DNA of 64,000 bases, taken from NCBI RefSeq assembly GCF_024345225.1, contig NZ_BROD01000001.1, positions 1,116,001 through 1,180,000 on the forward strand, read 5' to 3'. The notes under the pieces are model-generated. The model saw nothing but the letters and a program-made list of their open reading frames with translations. It searched no databases and had not been told where the DNA came from. Numbering within the stretch: the first letter of the stretch is position 1; each line of letters begins with the position of its first letter. Made by a program: the position numbers and the translations under genes. Shown piece by piece: positions 20,364-30,563 of the stretch. The DNA comes from Clostridium sp. TW13 (lineage in GTDB: Bacteria > Bacillota > Clostridia > Clostridiales > Clostridiaceae).

Positions 20364-21902
20364 ATGATTAGAAAAAATATTAAAAGAATGGTTTCTATTG
20401 GATTAACAGTAGTACTTGCTGGAGCTCTTATGATGGGCTGTGGCAGCAAAAGCAAAGATGTAGATATTTCAGATCCATCTAAATTAGAAGCAGTTAAATT
20501 AAAAATGTACCTTATCGGTGATAAACCAAAGGATTTCGATACTGTATATGGAAAAGTAAATGATATAATGAAGAAAAAAATCAATGCAACATTAGATGTT
20601 AGCTTTTTACCATGGTCTGACATGGCAACAAAGTATCAATTATTATTCCAATCAGGTGAAAATTTTGACTTAATATTTACAGCTACAGGCTGGGGATATT
20701 ATAGCCAAGTAGCAACTAAGAATGGTTTCTATGAATTAACAGATGATATGATTAAGAAGTATGCACCAAATACATATCAAAATGAACCTAAGGATGCATG
20801 GAAACAAGCAAAAATAAATGGAAAAGTTTATATGGTACCAAGTGATAGAGAAGAATATGGTACTAACGTATTCGGAGTTAGAGGAGATCTAATGAAGAAA
20901 TACGGAATAGATTCAATTAAAACTTATGCTGATTATGAAAAATATACAGAAGCAGTAGCTAAGGATTCAGCAAGTGGAGTTAAGGTAATTGCAAACGGTG
21001 GTGGTCAAAATCTTCAATGGCCATATATGTTAGAAAAGAACGGATTTACAACAGTAAATGGTGCTCCAACACCATCAATTGGATTCGATGTAAATGACAA
21101 GTCAGGAAATGTATTTGCATTTGTAGACACTCCACAATACAAAGAATATGCAGCTAAAATGAAAGAATTTGCCAAGAAGGGATATTGGGCAAGTGACTCA
21201 ATTTCAAGTAAAGCAACAAGAGATGCTGACTTTATAGCAGGTAAGACTGCAAGTATGGTTTGGAATACAGGTAGTGTAGCTAATGCAGTTCAACAAATGA
21301 ACAAAGCTAATCCATCATGGGATGCACAAGTTGTTGATTTAAGTGCAGGAATAAAGAGAACAGTTCAACCTTTTGTTAACAATGGTATGGCAATCAATGC
21401 TATTTCTAAAAACCCTGAAAGAGCTTTAATGGCAATCGATCTATTAAAATATGACAAAGATATAAATGAATTAACTTGGTATGGTGTAAAAGGAACTCAC
21501 TGGGATGCAGATGGAGATAATAAGTACAAGACTTTAAGTGCAACTGCAAACTTCCCTGCTACAAATGTATGTCCTTGGGGTTGGTATACAACTAAAATAG
21601 CTCGTACAGCTTCAGATGAACCAGCAATAGTTAAACAAATAACAGATGGTTGGAAGAAGAATGATACTGTAACTAATCCATTAGCTTCATTCTCATTTGA
21701 TGATTCTAAAGTTAAGAATGAAATGGCTGCTGTAGGAAATGTTATAACTCAATATGGAGTTCCTATAGATTTAGGAATGGTAGACGATGTTGATGCTGCT
21801 ATAAAACAATATAGAGCAAAATTAACAGAAGCAGGTTTTGATAAGATATTAGAAGCATGTAAGACTCAAGCTAAAGATTACGTTGCTCAATACAATAAAT
21901 AA
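20364..21902 (+). CDS. extracellular sugar-binding lipoprotein (LplA-like)
   Basis: 512 residues with a lipoprotein signal (V-V-L-A-G-A-L-M-M-G-C, acylated Cys near residue 27) and a family-1-type extracellular solute-binding domain with many surface Trp/Tyr. It delivers oligosaccharide to the two preceding permeases. Ribosome binding site AGGGGGAAG. The DUF3502-like C-terminal portion seen in LplA relatives is plausible. Substrate is not readable; neighbours suggest galactose- or rhamnose-containing oligomers. Confidence 0.92.
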   Translation: MIRKNIKRMVSIGLTVVLAGALMMGCGSKSKDVDISDPSKLEAVKLKMYLIGDKPKDFDTVYGKVNDIMKKKINATLDVSFLPWSDMATKYQLLFQSGENFDLIFTATGWGYYSQVATKNGFYELTDDMIKKYAPNTYQNEPKDAWKQAKINGKVYMVPSDREEYGTNVFGVRGDLMKKYGIDSIKTYADYEKYTEAVAKDSASGVKVIANGGGQNLQWPYMLEKNGFTTVNGAPTPSIGFDVNDKSGNVFAFVDTPQYKEYAAKMKEFAKKGYWASDSISSKATRDADFIAGKTASMVWNTGSVANAVQQMNKANPSWDAQVVDLSAGIKRTVQPFVNNGMAINAISKNPERALMAIDLLKYDKDINELTWYGVKGTHWDADGDNKYKTLSATANFPATNVCPWGWYTTKIARTASDEPAIVKQITDGWKKNDTVTNPLASFSFDDSKVKNEMAAVGNVITQYGVPIDLGMVDDVDAAIKQYRAKLTEAGFDKILEACKTQAKDYVAQYNK

Positions 21903-21920
21903 TTAAAATATAGCATATAG

Positions 21921-21961
21921 TGGCAGATGATTCTGATTCTAAAGAAATGGTCATCTGCCAT
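21921..21961 (+). terminator. hairpin after the binding-protein gene
   Basis: TGGCAGATGA (21921-21930) pairs perfectly with TCATCTGCCA (21951-21960); only a few T follow. It may terminate partly or stabilise the importer mRNA. Confidence 0.6.
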
Positions 21962-22041
21962 TGGTTTACATAAAGAGAAGATTGAGTAAATATAAATTTT
22001 AAAAAGAAAAAGATAATGTCAAGATATAGGAGGCAAAATCG

Positions 22042-24120
22042 ATGAAAAAGGAATTTCCAGTTCTTAATAGCAAAATAAAGGGACTTTTACATGGAGGAGA
22101 TTATAATCCAGATCAATGGTTAGATTATCCAGAAATACTTAAGGAAGATGTTCGTCTTTTAAAATTAGCAAATTGTAATTGTGTTTCTATAAATATTTTT
22201 GGATGGAGTGCAATAGAACCAGAAGAAGGAAGATATACATTTGAATGGCTAGATAAAATCATGGATGATATGGCAGCAAACAATGTCCATGTAATTTTGG
22301 CTACACCAAGTGGTGCAAGACCTGCTTGGATGTCAGAAAAATATCCTGAAGTCTTAAGAGTAAACAGAGACAGAACTAAAAATCTTCATGGATGCAGACA
22401 TAATCACTGCTTCACTTCACCAGTATATAGAGAAAAAACTTATAATATAAATAGACTTTTAGCTGAAAGATATAAGGATCATCCAGCTTTAATAATGTGG
22501 CATATTTCTAATGAATATGGTGGAGAGTGCCATTGTCCTCTTTGCCAAGATGCTTTTAGAAACTGGCTTAAGAAAAAATATGATAATAATTTGGATAAAT
22601 TAAATGCATCATGGTGGACAGGATTTTGGAGTCATAAATTTACCAGCTGGTCACAAATAGAAAGTCCATCTCCACTAGGTGAAAATTGTGTACATGGTCA
22701 CAATTTAGATTGGCAAAGATTTGTTACAGATCAAACAATAGATTTTTACAAGAATGAAATTGCACCAATAAGAGAAATAACACCTAATGTACCTGTTACA
22801 GCTAATTTCATGGGTGCATATCCACATATGGAATTATTCTTAGGATTAGATTATTGGAAATTTGCTAAGGAAGTAGATGTTTTATCTTGGGACAATTATC
22901 CTGCATGGCATAATGATTTTGAAACTACTGAAGAGTTAGCTGCAAATGTTGGTTTCGTACATGATATATACAGATCATTAAGAGGTGGACAACCATTTTT
23001 AGTTATGGAAAGTACTCCAAGCTTAGTAAACTGGCATGATACAAATAAGTTAAAACGTCCAGGAATGCATTTATTATCATCAATGCAAGGGGTAGCTCAT
23101 GGAGCAGATTCAGTTTTATACTTCCAATGGAGAAAAGGAAGAGGAGCTTCAGAAAAATTCCATGGTGCTGTAGTGGATCATTGTGGTCATGAAAATACTA
23201 GAGTATTCAGAGAAGTAACTGAGGTTGGAGAGGTTTTAAATAAAATAAAAGAAATTCAAGGTGCAACTGCAGAGTCAAAGGTAGCAATAATATATGATGT
23301 TGAAAACAGATGGGCTATAGACGATTTACAAGGTTTAAAGAAACATAGAGGATACGTAGAAAGTTGCCAAGCAGCTTATAAGGTTTTCTGGGAAAATGGA
23401 GTATCAGTAGATGTAATTAACATGGACTGTGATTTATCAGAATATGACCTTGTTATAGCACCAATGCTTTATATGGTTCGTCCAAATGTTGCTGATAGAA
23501 TCAATGAATTTGTAAAGAATGGTGGAACATTTGTAACAACATATTGGAGTGGAATTGTTGATGAAAATGATCTTTGTTTCTTAGGTGGATTCCCAGGACC
23601 ATTAAGAGAAGTTACAGGAATTTGGTCAGAAGAAATAGATTCTTTATATGATAATGAAGTAAATCATATAGAATTTAAAGCTAATAACATGGAGAACTTA
23701 AAAGGAACTTATGAAGTAAAGGAATATTGTGATTTAATCCATGCTGAGACAGCAGAAGTGCTTGCAGTGTATAAGAGTGATTTCTATGCAGATATGCCAG
23801 CAGTAACTGTAAATAGATACGGTGAAGGAAAGGCTTACTATATAGCAGCAAGAACTGGAGAAGAATTTAATAATGACTTCTATTCAAAGTTAATTAATGA
23901 TTTAGGCATTAAGAGTGTTGTTGATGGAAAGTTACCTAAGGGCGTTACAGCTCAAATGCGTAGCAACAAAGATAACAAGTTTACTTTTATAATGAACTTT
24001 AATGAAGAAGCAAAAGAAGTTGAATTAGGAAAAGAAGAATATATAGACATGCTTTCTGGTGATAAGGTGGTTAATAAAGTAACTCTAGAGAAGTATGGGG
24101 TTAAGATTTTAAAGCAATAA
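22042..24120 (+). CDS. beta-galactosidase, GH42
   Basis: Hydrolyses terminal beta-galactosides. 692 residues, the normal GH42 length: TIM barrel (1-390) with G-G-D-Y-N-P-D-Q-W, acid/base Glu158 in W-H-I-S-N-E-Y-G-G and nucleophile Glu323 in V-M-E-S-T-P-S; four Cys at C-x-C-P-L-C (about 166-171) and upstream suggest the structural zinc site; then trimerisation and beta domains. No signal peptide, so cytoplasmic, acting on imported galacto-oligosaccharides. AGGAGG precedes the ATG. Released galactose enters galKET. Confidence 0.94.
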   Translation: MKKEFPVLNSKIKGLLHGGDYNPDQWLDYPEILKEDVRLLKLANCNCVSINIFGWSAIEPEEGRYTFEWLDKIMDDMAANNVHVILATPSGARPAWMSEKYPEVLRVNRDRTKNLHGCRHNHCFTSPVYREKTYNINRLLAERYKDHPALIMWHISNEYGGECHCPLCQDAFRNWLKKKYDNNLDKLNASWWTGFWSHKFTSWSQIESPSPLGENCVHGHNLDWQRFVTDQTIDFYKNEIAPIREITPNVPVTANFMGAYPHMELFLGLDYWKFAKEVDVLSWDNYPAWHNDFETTEELAANVGFVHDIYRSLRGGQPFLVMESTPSLVNWHDTNKLKRPGMHLLSSMQGVAHGADSVLYFQWRKGRGASEKFHGAVVDHCGHENTRVFREVTEVGEVLNKIKEIQGATAESKVAIIYDVENRWAIDDLQGLKKHRGYVESCQAAYKVFWENGVSVDVINMDCDLSEYDLVIAPMLYMVRPNVADRINEFVKNGGTFVTTYWSGIVDENDLCFLGGFPGPLREVTGIWSEEIDSLYDNEVNHIEFKANNMENLKGTYEVKEYCDLIHAETAEVLAVYKSDFYADMPAVTVNRYGEGKAYYIAARTGEEFNNDFYSKLINDLGIKSVVDGKLPKGVTAQMRSNKDNKFTFIMNFNEEAKEVELGKEEYIDMLSGDKVVNKVTLEKYGVKILKQ

Positions 24121-24429
24121 ATTAGTTTAAGATTAATATATGGCATCTGGAAATAGATAATAAGTTATCCTAGGATAGCATATAAACCTATGTACTTTCA
24201 GGTGCCTACTATTAATGAAGACAATCCTTTCTAGGCTTCAAAGGAGGAAATGCCCTTAGGTTGCTGAAGAATTAGAGCTTTTATCCGATAGCTAGCATCC
24301 GTAAAACTCCAATTTCTTTAAGTTGGAGATAACGGCTGCACGCTCCTGGATAAGTTCAACTAAGATTCAGATGGGAATCAAACCCCACCTGAATCAAGTT
24401 TCACTTGATAAAGAAGGGAGGAAAAAGTA
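24121..24429. other. intergenic region with a structured repeat
   Basis: No protein gene is seen. Its right half is copy 1 of the 117-bp repeat. The left half (24140-24278) is also stem-rich (for example GGC..GCC around TTCAAAGGAGGAAAT) but is not repeated at copy 2. Confidence 0.5.
24279..24395 (+). repeat. 117-bp structured repeat, copy 1
   Basis: Begins TTTTATCCGATAGCTAGC. It holds stems ACTCCAA..TTGGAGA and GATTCAGATGGG..CCCCACCTGAATC. It differs from copy 2 (28097-28213) at only 3 of 117 positions. It lies directly upstream of the GH35 gene, whose ribosome binding site follows 20 bp after it. The character resembles ends of IS200/IS605-type elements or palindrome-associated non-autonomous elements; no transposase is present. 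Confidence 0.85.
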
Positions 24430-26181
24430 ATGGAAAATATATTTGAGATTAAAGATAACTTTTATTTAAATGGAAGTCCAATGAAAATTATTTCAGGTTC
24501 AATACATTATTTTAGAGTAGTTCCAGAATATTGGAGAGACAGACTTGAGAAGCTAAAGGCTATGGGCTGTAATGTAGTAGAAACTTATGTGCCATGGAAT
24601 AAGCATGAGGAATATAAAGGACATTTTAATTTTGAAGGAATCTTAGATATAAAGAAGTTTATAGAAATAGCTCAGGAGCTAGGACTTTTCGTAATCATTA
24701 GACCATCACATTATATTTGTGCAGAATGGGAATTTGGAGGACTTCCAGCTTGGCTTCTTGCAGAAGATGGCATGAGACTGAGAACAACATATGAGCCTTT
24801 TTTAAGGCATCTTGATGAATATTATAAGGAATTATTCAAAATACTAACGCCCCTTCAAGTTAATTATGGTGGCCCAATAATAATGATGCAGGTAGAAAAT
24901 GAATATGGCTATTTCGGCAATGACAAAAGATATCTGCAAACTCTAAATGATTTAATGAGAAAGCATGGAGCTGTAGTTCCATTTGTCACTTCAGATGGTA
25001 CTTGGGGTGAAGCTTTAGAGTCAGGAATGTTTAATACCAATGAGGTGCTTCCAACAGCCAATTTTGGTTCAAAGACTGAAGAACATTTTGAAAAATTGAG
25101 AAGAGTGATAGCTGATGGACCACTTATGTGTATGGAATTTTGGAATGGATGGTTCACTCCTTGGGGGGGGAATATAAGCAAAAGAGATGCAAAAGAAACT
25201 GCAGAGGAACTAGATAAGATATTAAAGGATGGACATGTTAATTTTTATATGTTTCATGGTGGAACAAACTTTGGATTCATGAATGGAGCCAATAATTACG
25301 ATAAGTTAGAAGCAGATATAACTTCTTATGATTATGATGCTCCAATATCGGAGTGTGGTGATATAACACCTAAATATAAAGAATGTAAAAAAGTTATTGG
25401 AAAATATGTTGATATACCAGAAGTAAAATTCTCAACAAAAATTGAAAAGAAATCCTATGGAAAACTAGTAGTAAAAGAAAAAGTTACACTTTTTAATACT
25501 TTAGAGACTATTTCTTCTGCAAAGTATTCAGACTTTACATTGTCTATGGAAAAGCTAGGACAAAATTATGGATATATTCTTTATAGATCTAATGTTGGAA
25601 GAGGAAGAAAAGCAGAAAATTTTAGGCTCGTAGGTGCTAATGATAGGGCAAAGATATATGTAAATCAGAAGGAAGTATTAACTCAATATGGCCTTGAGCT
25701 GGGAAAAAGTGTAGATTTAACTTTGGACAAAGAAGAGAATAATATAATTGATATACTAGTTGAAAATATGGGACGAGTTAATTTTAGTGAAAAGCTTAAT
25801 TGGCAAAGAAAAGGAATAGATTATGGTGTTGTAATCGATAAGCATGCACATGCAGGATGGGATCATTATACGTTACCACTTAATAATATGGATAAGGTGA
25901 ACTTTGAATTAGGCTATGAGACAGGAGTTCCAGCTTTCTATAAATTTGAACTTGATATTGAAGAGCTTGGAGATACATTTTTAAGACTTGATGGATGGGG
26001 CAAGGGATGTGTCTTCGTAAATAATTTTAATATAGGACGTTTTTGGGAAATAGGACCTCAAAAAACTCTATATATTCCTGCACCTTTATTGAAGAAGGGA
26101 AAGAATGAGTTTATTGTGTTTGAAACTGAAGGAAGAACAGGTAACTATATAGAGTTAGTAGGTGTACCTGACTTAGGTTAG
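24430..26181 (+). CDS. beta-galactosidase, GH35
   Basis: 583 residues, the usual bacterial cytoplasmic GH35 size. Barrel with G-S-I-H-Y-F-R-V-V-P-E-Y-W, acid/base Glu158 in M-M-Q-V-E-N-E-Y-G, nucleophile Glu236 in C-M-E-F-W-N-G-W-F and M-F-H-G-G-T-N-F-G-F, then jelly-roll domains. No signal peptide. Ribosome binding site AAGGGAGG. It complements the GH42 enzyme, probably with different linkage preference (beta-1,3 is common for GH35; inferred). A run of eight G at 25165-25172 inside the gene is in frame. Confidence 0.94.
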   Translation: MENIFEIKDNFYLNGSPMKIISGSIHYFRVVPEYWRDRLEKLKAMGCNVVETYVPWNKHEEYKGHFNFEGILDIKKFIEIAQELGLFVIIRPSHYICAEWEFGGLPAWLLAEDGMRLRTTYEPFLRHLDEYYKELFKILTPLQVNYGGPIIMMQVENEYGYFGNDKRYLQTLNDLMRKHGAVVPFVTSDGTWGEALESGMFNTNEVLPTANFGSKTEEHFEKLRRVIADGPLMCMEFWNGWFTPWGGNISKRDAKETAEELDKILKDGHVNFYMFHGGTNFGFMNGANNYDKLEADITSYDYDAPISECGDITPKYKECKKVIGKYVDIPEVKFSTKIEKKSYGKLVVKEKVTLFNTLETISSAKYSDFTLSMEKLGQNYGYILYRSNVGRGRKAENFRLVGANDRAKIYVNQKEVLTQYGLELGKSVDLTLDKEENNIIDILVENMGRVNFSEKLNWQRKGIDYGVVIDKHAHAGWDHYTLPLNNMDKVNFELGYETGVPAFYKFELDIEELGDTFLRLDGWGKGCVFVNNFNIGRFWEIGPQKTLYIPAPLLKKGKNEFIVFETEGRTGNYIELVGVPDLG

Positions 26182-26289
26182 TCCAACTTAGAAAATATCT
26201 GGTTTTCTAGGAAAAGTGGATGTTGAGATGTACAATCAATTGTAAAAATGGTAAATGCAAAAGATTAATTACGTATAGAGGTGGAATTT

Positions 26290-28047
26290 ATGAAAGTTAT
26301 AGGCAATAAAAAATTTTTCGGGATAAAAGCTACTAAGATTTTGAGATTACCAACAATGAAAATTTCAAACTACAAAAGACTACCAATTAAAAAGAAGTTA
26401 TTATTAGCATTTATGCTTATAGCAGTTCTCACAGTTATATGTGGAGGATTAGGCTTAGTTTTCTTACAAAAAACTAATAGTGATTATAAATATGCGCTAA
26501 ATAATTATGGATTTTCTCAAGGTACAATTGGAAAACTTGGAATGGAAGTTGAGGATTCTAAATCAATTATAAGAGATGTTATAATGTTAAAAGACACAAA
26601 TGAAGCAACTAAGGCTACAGATGAACTTGATAATTGTATTAGCAGAATTCAAAAATCAATTTCAGAACTTGAGAAATCTGAAATAGCAAAAGACAACAAG
26701 CAGTTATTTAATAAAATTTCATATGATATAGCACAGTACCAAGTGGTTAAGATTGAAGTTATAAATTTGAGCATGGCAAAAAAGAGTGATGAAGCATTAA
26801 AATCACTTAGAGAAAAAGCTACACCTATGATGAATCAAATAACTGATGATATCTCAAATCTTATGAAAGCAAGTATCAATACAGGCAATAAGGTTGTAGA
26901 CAAGCTAAAAATGATGCAGATAATAGCAAGTGTAATTATTGTACTAGCAATAGCAATAGCTTGTATATTTACTGTACGTTTAGCAATGTATCTATCTAAA
27001 ATTATAGGAAATCCTATAAAGGAAATAGCAAAGGTAGCAGAAAAAATCTCAAAGGGAGAATTAGATGTTTCAATAGATATATCCTCAGAGGATGAAATTG
27101 GAGAATTAGCAAATTCATTTTCTATAATGATAACAAGTCTTAGAAGTTATATTTATGAAATATCAGATATTTTGGAAAGTATTTCAAAGGGAAATCTAGA
27201 TATAGCTACTAAAGTTGAATATAAAGGGGATTTCATAGAATTAGAAGATTCTATAAATACTATTTTAGATTCTTTGAATGAAGTGTTTAATGAATTTAAT
27301 GAAGCCTCAAAACAAGTTAATACTGGATCAGAGCAGGTTGCTGGCACCTCAATAGTTTTATCAGAGGGGGCAACAGAGCAGGCGAGTATTATAGAAGAAC
27401 TTTCAGCCTCAATGCAAGAGGTAAGTGAAAAAATAGATAGAAATGCTAAAAATGCAGCAAATACTAATGAAATTACACATAAATTAGTAAGTAATATTGA
27501 GCAAAGTACAAATCAGATGAAGGAAGTAGTAAATGCAATTGATGATATTGAAAGAGCGTCTAAAGATATCAGCAGTATTATTGTTACTATTGATGATATA
27601 GCAGAAGAAACCAATTTGCTTGCGCTAAATGCATCAATAGAGGCAGCTAGAGCTGGTGAAGCAGGAAAAGGTTTTGCAGTGGTAGCAGAAGAGGTAAGAA
27701 AATTAGCTAATCAAAGTGCAGAAGCAGCAAAGCAAACTGCAAAACTTATCAATATAAGTATGCAGGCTGTAAACCAAGGAAGATTATTGGCAGATAATAC
27801 AGCAATAAACTTGTTTCAAGTAGCAGATAATGTGAATGAAACTACAGGATTAGTTAATGATATTACAGTTGCATCTGAAGAACAAGCACAAGCTATTAAG
27901 CAAATAAATGATGGAATAATACAAATTTCAGATGTTGTTCAATCAAATTCAGCAATAGCCGAAGAAAGTGCTGCAGCAAGTGAGGAATTAACAGCACAAG
28001 TTGAAGCCTTGAATACAATGATAAGAAAATTTACGATTAGAAATTAA
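26290..28047 (+). CDS. methyl-accepting chemotaxis protein
   Basis: 585 residues. N-terminal basic stretch, TM1 at about 36-58, a four-helix-bundle sensor (about 60-205), TM2 at about 210-232, HAMP, then the cytoplasmic signalling coiled coil with the hairpin tip [20 protein letters not shown]. Start 26290 follows AGAGGTGG; a GTG at 26281 overlaps that site. It follows the galactosidases and may couple sugar sensing to motility. The sensor is small and the ligand unknown. Confidence 0.93.
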   Translation: MKVIGNKKFFGIKATKILRLPTMKISNYKRLPIKKKLLLAFMLIAVLTVICGGLGLVFLQKTNSDYKYALNNYGFSQGTIGKLGMEVEDSKSIIRDVIMLKDTNEATKATDELDNCISRIQKSISELEKSEIAKDNKQLFNKISYDIAQYQVVKIEVINLSMAKKSDEALKSLREKATPMMNQITDDISNLMKASINTGNKVVDKLKMMQIIASVIIVLAIAIACIFTVRLAMYLSKIIGNPIKEIAKVAEKISKGELDVSIDISSEDEIGELANSFSIMITSLRSYIYEISDILESISKGNLDIATKVEYKGDFIELEDSINTILDSLNEVFNEFNEASKQVNTGSEQVAGTSIVLSEGATEQASIIEELSASMQEVSEKIDRNAKNAANTNEITHKLVSNIEQSTNQMKEVVNAIDDIERASKDISSIIVTIDDIAEETNLLALNASIEAARAGEAGKGFAVVAEEVRKLANQSAEAAKQTAKLINISMQAVNQGRLLADNTAINLFQVADNVNETTGLVNDITVASEEQAQAIKQINDGIIQISDVVQSNSAIAEESAAASEELTAQVEALNTMIRKFTIRN

Positions 28048-28096
28048 TTATGTGCTAAAATGTTGTATATAATGAATTAGCATGTGATTAAATAAA

Positions 28097-28213
28097 TTTT
28101 ATCCGATAGCTAGCATCCGTAACACTCCAACTTCTTTAAGTTGGAGATAACGGCTGCACGCTCCTGGATAAGTTCAACTAAGATTCAGATGGGGATCAAA
28201 CCCCACCTGAATC
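28097..28213 (+). repeat. 117-bp structured repeat, copy 2
   Basis: Same orientation and length as copy 1, 114 of 117 bases identical. Here the 3' hairpin is nearly perfect: AGTTCAACTAAGATTCAG with its complement, with GGGG-ATCAAA-CCCC at the tip, extending to about 28226. The two copies bracket the GH35 gene and the chemoreceptor gene. Confidence 0.85.
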
Positions 28214-28239
28214 TTAGTTGAACTTGATAAGAAGTTATA

Positions 28240-28281
28240 AAAAGAATCTCTAGTGATATTAGTAACTAGAGATTCTTTTGG
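28240..28281. terminator. bidirectional terminator between convergent genes
   Basis: AAAAGAATCTCTAGT (28240-28254) pairs perfectly with ACTAGAGATTCTTTT (28265-28279). Confidence 0.85.
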
Positions 28282-28288
28282 TTTATAC

Positions 28289-29047
28289 TTATTTGCACCT
28301 AGGATTATAATATCTAGGCTTATCCTTTGAATTCTTTCCATATTGGATAGCTTGCTTAGGACATCTGTTAATACAACCTAAGCATTGAGTGCAATTGCTT
28401 CCCCATATTGGTTTTCCTTCTAATTTAATATTATTTGTAGGACAAATTCTTTCGCAAAGACCACAAGATACACAAGCTTCATTGGCAAAGAATTTTTTTG
28501 TATTAAGTCCATACTTAATAAATAAGGGATTAACTAATTTAGTTTTCAAAAATGCAAATTGTCCCAAAACAACTTCAATCTTATCTTCTCGTTTTTTAAT
28601 AATTGTGCTTATTTCCTCAAGTTTTTGCTCTGCCATATCTAATATAGAATCTATTGAGTTTTCTGATTTTGTTATATAAAGTATGTTGTAGTTACTAGGC
28701 ATAAGCAGTGAAAAACCACTATTTAATTTTAAACACTTGTATTCTAAAGTTTTGCTTAAATTTTTTATGGTAAGCCCAACATTAGCCTCACATGTACTAA
28801 CTGCAAAAGTATAATTAGCATTGCAGTTCTTTAATTTAAGTTTATCTATAAAATCAATTACAAATTTAGGTGCATCCCATGCATAAATAGGAAACACAAA
28901 ACCAATCATTTCATCATCAGCAAGTGTATATTCATAATTATTATCTTTTATTGCATCTGATATAGAGATAAGTTCTTCATTTAGAGAAATAGAGAGTTTT
29001 TCAGCGGCCCATAAGGAATTTCCAGTGCCAGAAAAATAAAATATCAT
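28289..29047 (-). CDS. EFR1-type flavodoxin/ferredoxin fusion
   Basis: 252 residues. N-terminal flavodoxin-like FMN site Y-F-S-G-T-G-N-S-L-W-A-A and two [4Fe-4S] ferredoxin motifs at the C-terminus (C-V-S-C-G-L-C-E-R-I-C-P and C-T-Q-C-L-G-C-I-N-R-C-P). The EFR1 family (EF-hand-independent ferrodoxin type) is common in anaerobes, with electron transfer presumed and the partner unknown. Start 29047 is chosen because AAGGAG lies just upstream on the minus strand; an upstream in-frame ATG (29071) lacks one. Confidence 0.88.
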   Translation of the reverse strand: MIFYFSGTGNSLWAAEKLSISLNEELISISDAIKDNNYEYTLADDEMIGFVFPIYAWDAPKFVIDFIDKLKLKNCNANYTFAVSTCEANVGLTIKNLSKTLEYKCLKLNSGFSLLMPSNYNILYITKSENSIDSILDMAEQKLEEISTIIKKREDKIEVVLGQFAFLKTKLVNPLFIKYGLNTKKFFANEACVSCGLCERICPTNNIKLEGKPIWGSNCTQCLGCINRCPKQAIQYGKNSKDKPRYYNPRCK

Positions 29048-29323
29048 TGAAATTCTCCTTCCAAAGTTCATGCTATATAAGGATAATTTTAATCAATTTA
29101 ATTTGTAGTGTCTATAATAATTATGAATCTTAAAGAATAATTCAAATTTGAACCAATTACTGCTATTAGAGGGGAAAATTATACCTACTTAATATTAATA
29201 GTAGTCTTTTGTACTTTTTTTAAGCAAATAGAATGTTAATAAGAGAGAGAATGGTTTACTAGAATAGTAGTATCCATAGTGCTAATATTAAAATAATAAA
29301 TAATTTAGGTTAGGAGAATCGAG

Positions 29324-30472
29324 ATGAAAAAAGATTTAGTGATTGCATTAGCACCAGATTCTTTCAAAGAAAGTATGACAGCAAAAGAAGTTTGTGCAGC
29401 AATGGAAAGAGGAATAAAGAAAGCAAATAGAAAAATTACTTGTGTGCATATACCTATGGCTGATGGAGGAGAAGGAACTATGCAGTCATTAGTAGATGCA
29501 ACTAATGGTGAAGTGCATTCGGTTAGTGTGACTGGTCCGCTTGGAAATGAAGTAGAAGCTCAATATGGGATATTAGGAACAGGGAAAATAGGAGTAATAG
29601 AAATGGCTAGTGCAAGTGGTATACAACTTGTACCTACGGAAAAAAGAAATCCGCTAATAACTACAACTTATGGTACTGGTGAGCTTATAAAATATTGCCT
29701 AGACCATGGCGTGAAAAAGTTATTGATAGGGATTGGTGGAAGCGCCACAAATGATGGTGGTGCTGGAGTTATACAAGCTTTAGGTGGTAAGTTATTAGAT
29801 GAAGAAGGGAAAGAAATAGGCTTTGGTGGTGAAGAGTTAGGAAAATTACATAAAATTGATTTAACTAATTTAGATTCTCGATTAAAAGAAGTAACAATAG
29901 AGGTAGCTTGTGACGTTAATAATCCATTATGTGGAGAGAGAGGAGCTTCAAATGTGTTCGGACCACAAAAAGGAGCAACTAAAGAAATGGTGGAAATACT
30001 AGATAGAAACTTAAAACATTATGCACAGATAATCAAAGCCCAACTTGGTAAGGATGTTCTAGATGAACCAGGCTCTGGGGCAGCAGGGGGATTAGGTGCT
30101 GGTCTTATGGCCTTCCTAAATGGAACTTTAAAAAAAGGAATAGAAATGGTAATAGAGTATTCTGGCCTTGAAGAAAAGATTAAAGATGCTGATATGGTTT
30201 GGACGGGAGAAGGAAGTATTGATTTCCAAACTCAATATGGAAAGACACCTTTAGGAGTGGCTACAGTAGCTAAAAAATACAATAAGCCAGTAATTGCACT
30301 AGCTGGAAGAGTTGGTGAAGGTATAGAATGCTTATATGAAAAAGGAATTGATTCTATATTTGGCATCCTAAAAGGAGCGACTTCAATAGATGAAGCTTTA
30401 ATCAAAGGTCAAGAGAATATTGAGAGTACAGCTGAAAATATAATAAGACTTATTGATTTATTACATGAATAA
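29324..30472 (+). CDS. glycerate 2-kinase (GarK/GlxK type)
   Basis: Phosphorylates D-glycerate, probably to 2-phosphoglycerate. 382 residues. A-P-D-S-F-K-E-S-M-T-A at the N-terminus, I-P-M-A-D-G-G-E-G-T, G-I-G-G-S-A-T-N-D-G-G-A-G and G-A-A-G-G-L-G-A-G are signatures of this family. Ribosome binding site TAGGAGA. It overlaps the upstream extension of the P450 frame but not its chosen start. Confidence 0.93.
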   Translation: MKKDLVIALAPDSFKESMTAKEVCAAMERGIKKANRKITCVHIPMADGGEGTMQSLVDATNGEVHSVSVTGPLGNEVEAQYGILGTGKIGVIEMASASGIQLVPTEKRNPLITTTYGTGELIKYCLDHGVKKLLIGIGGSATNDGGAGVIQALGGKLLDEEGKEIGFGGEELGKLHKIDLTNLDSRLKEVTIEVACDVNNPLCGERGASNVFGPQKGATKEMVEILDRNLKHYAQIIKAQLGKDVLDEPGSGAAGGLGAGLMAFLNGTLKKGIEMVIEYSGLEEKIKDADMVWTGEGSIDFQTQYGKTPLGVATVAKKYNKPVIALAGRVGEGIECLYEKGIDSIFGILKGATSIDEALIKGQENIESTAENIIRLIDLLHE

Positions 30473-30563
30473 TTTTCTAATGTTGAGAAACACTAAAGCC
30501 ACAAAGAAAATTTCTATAATTTCACAAATATATTTTTCAATCATCACAGAAGGAGAGAGATTT

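Noticed and set aside
24140-28226. 117-bp repeats as remnants with an adjacent tnpB gene
   Set aside because: Six-frame reading of the flanks shows no TnpB or TnpA remnant, so only the non-autonomous interpretation is kept.
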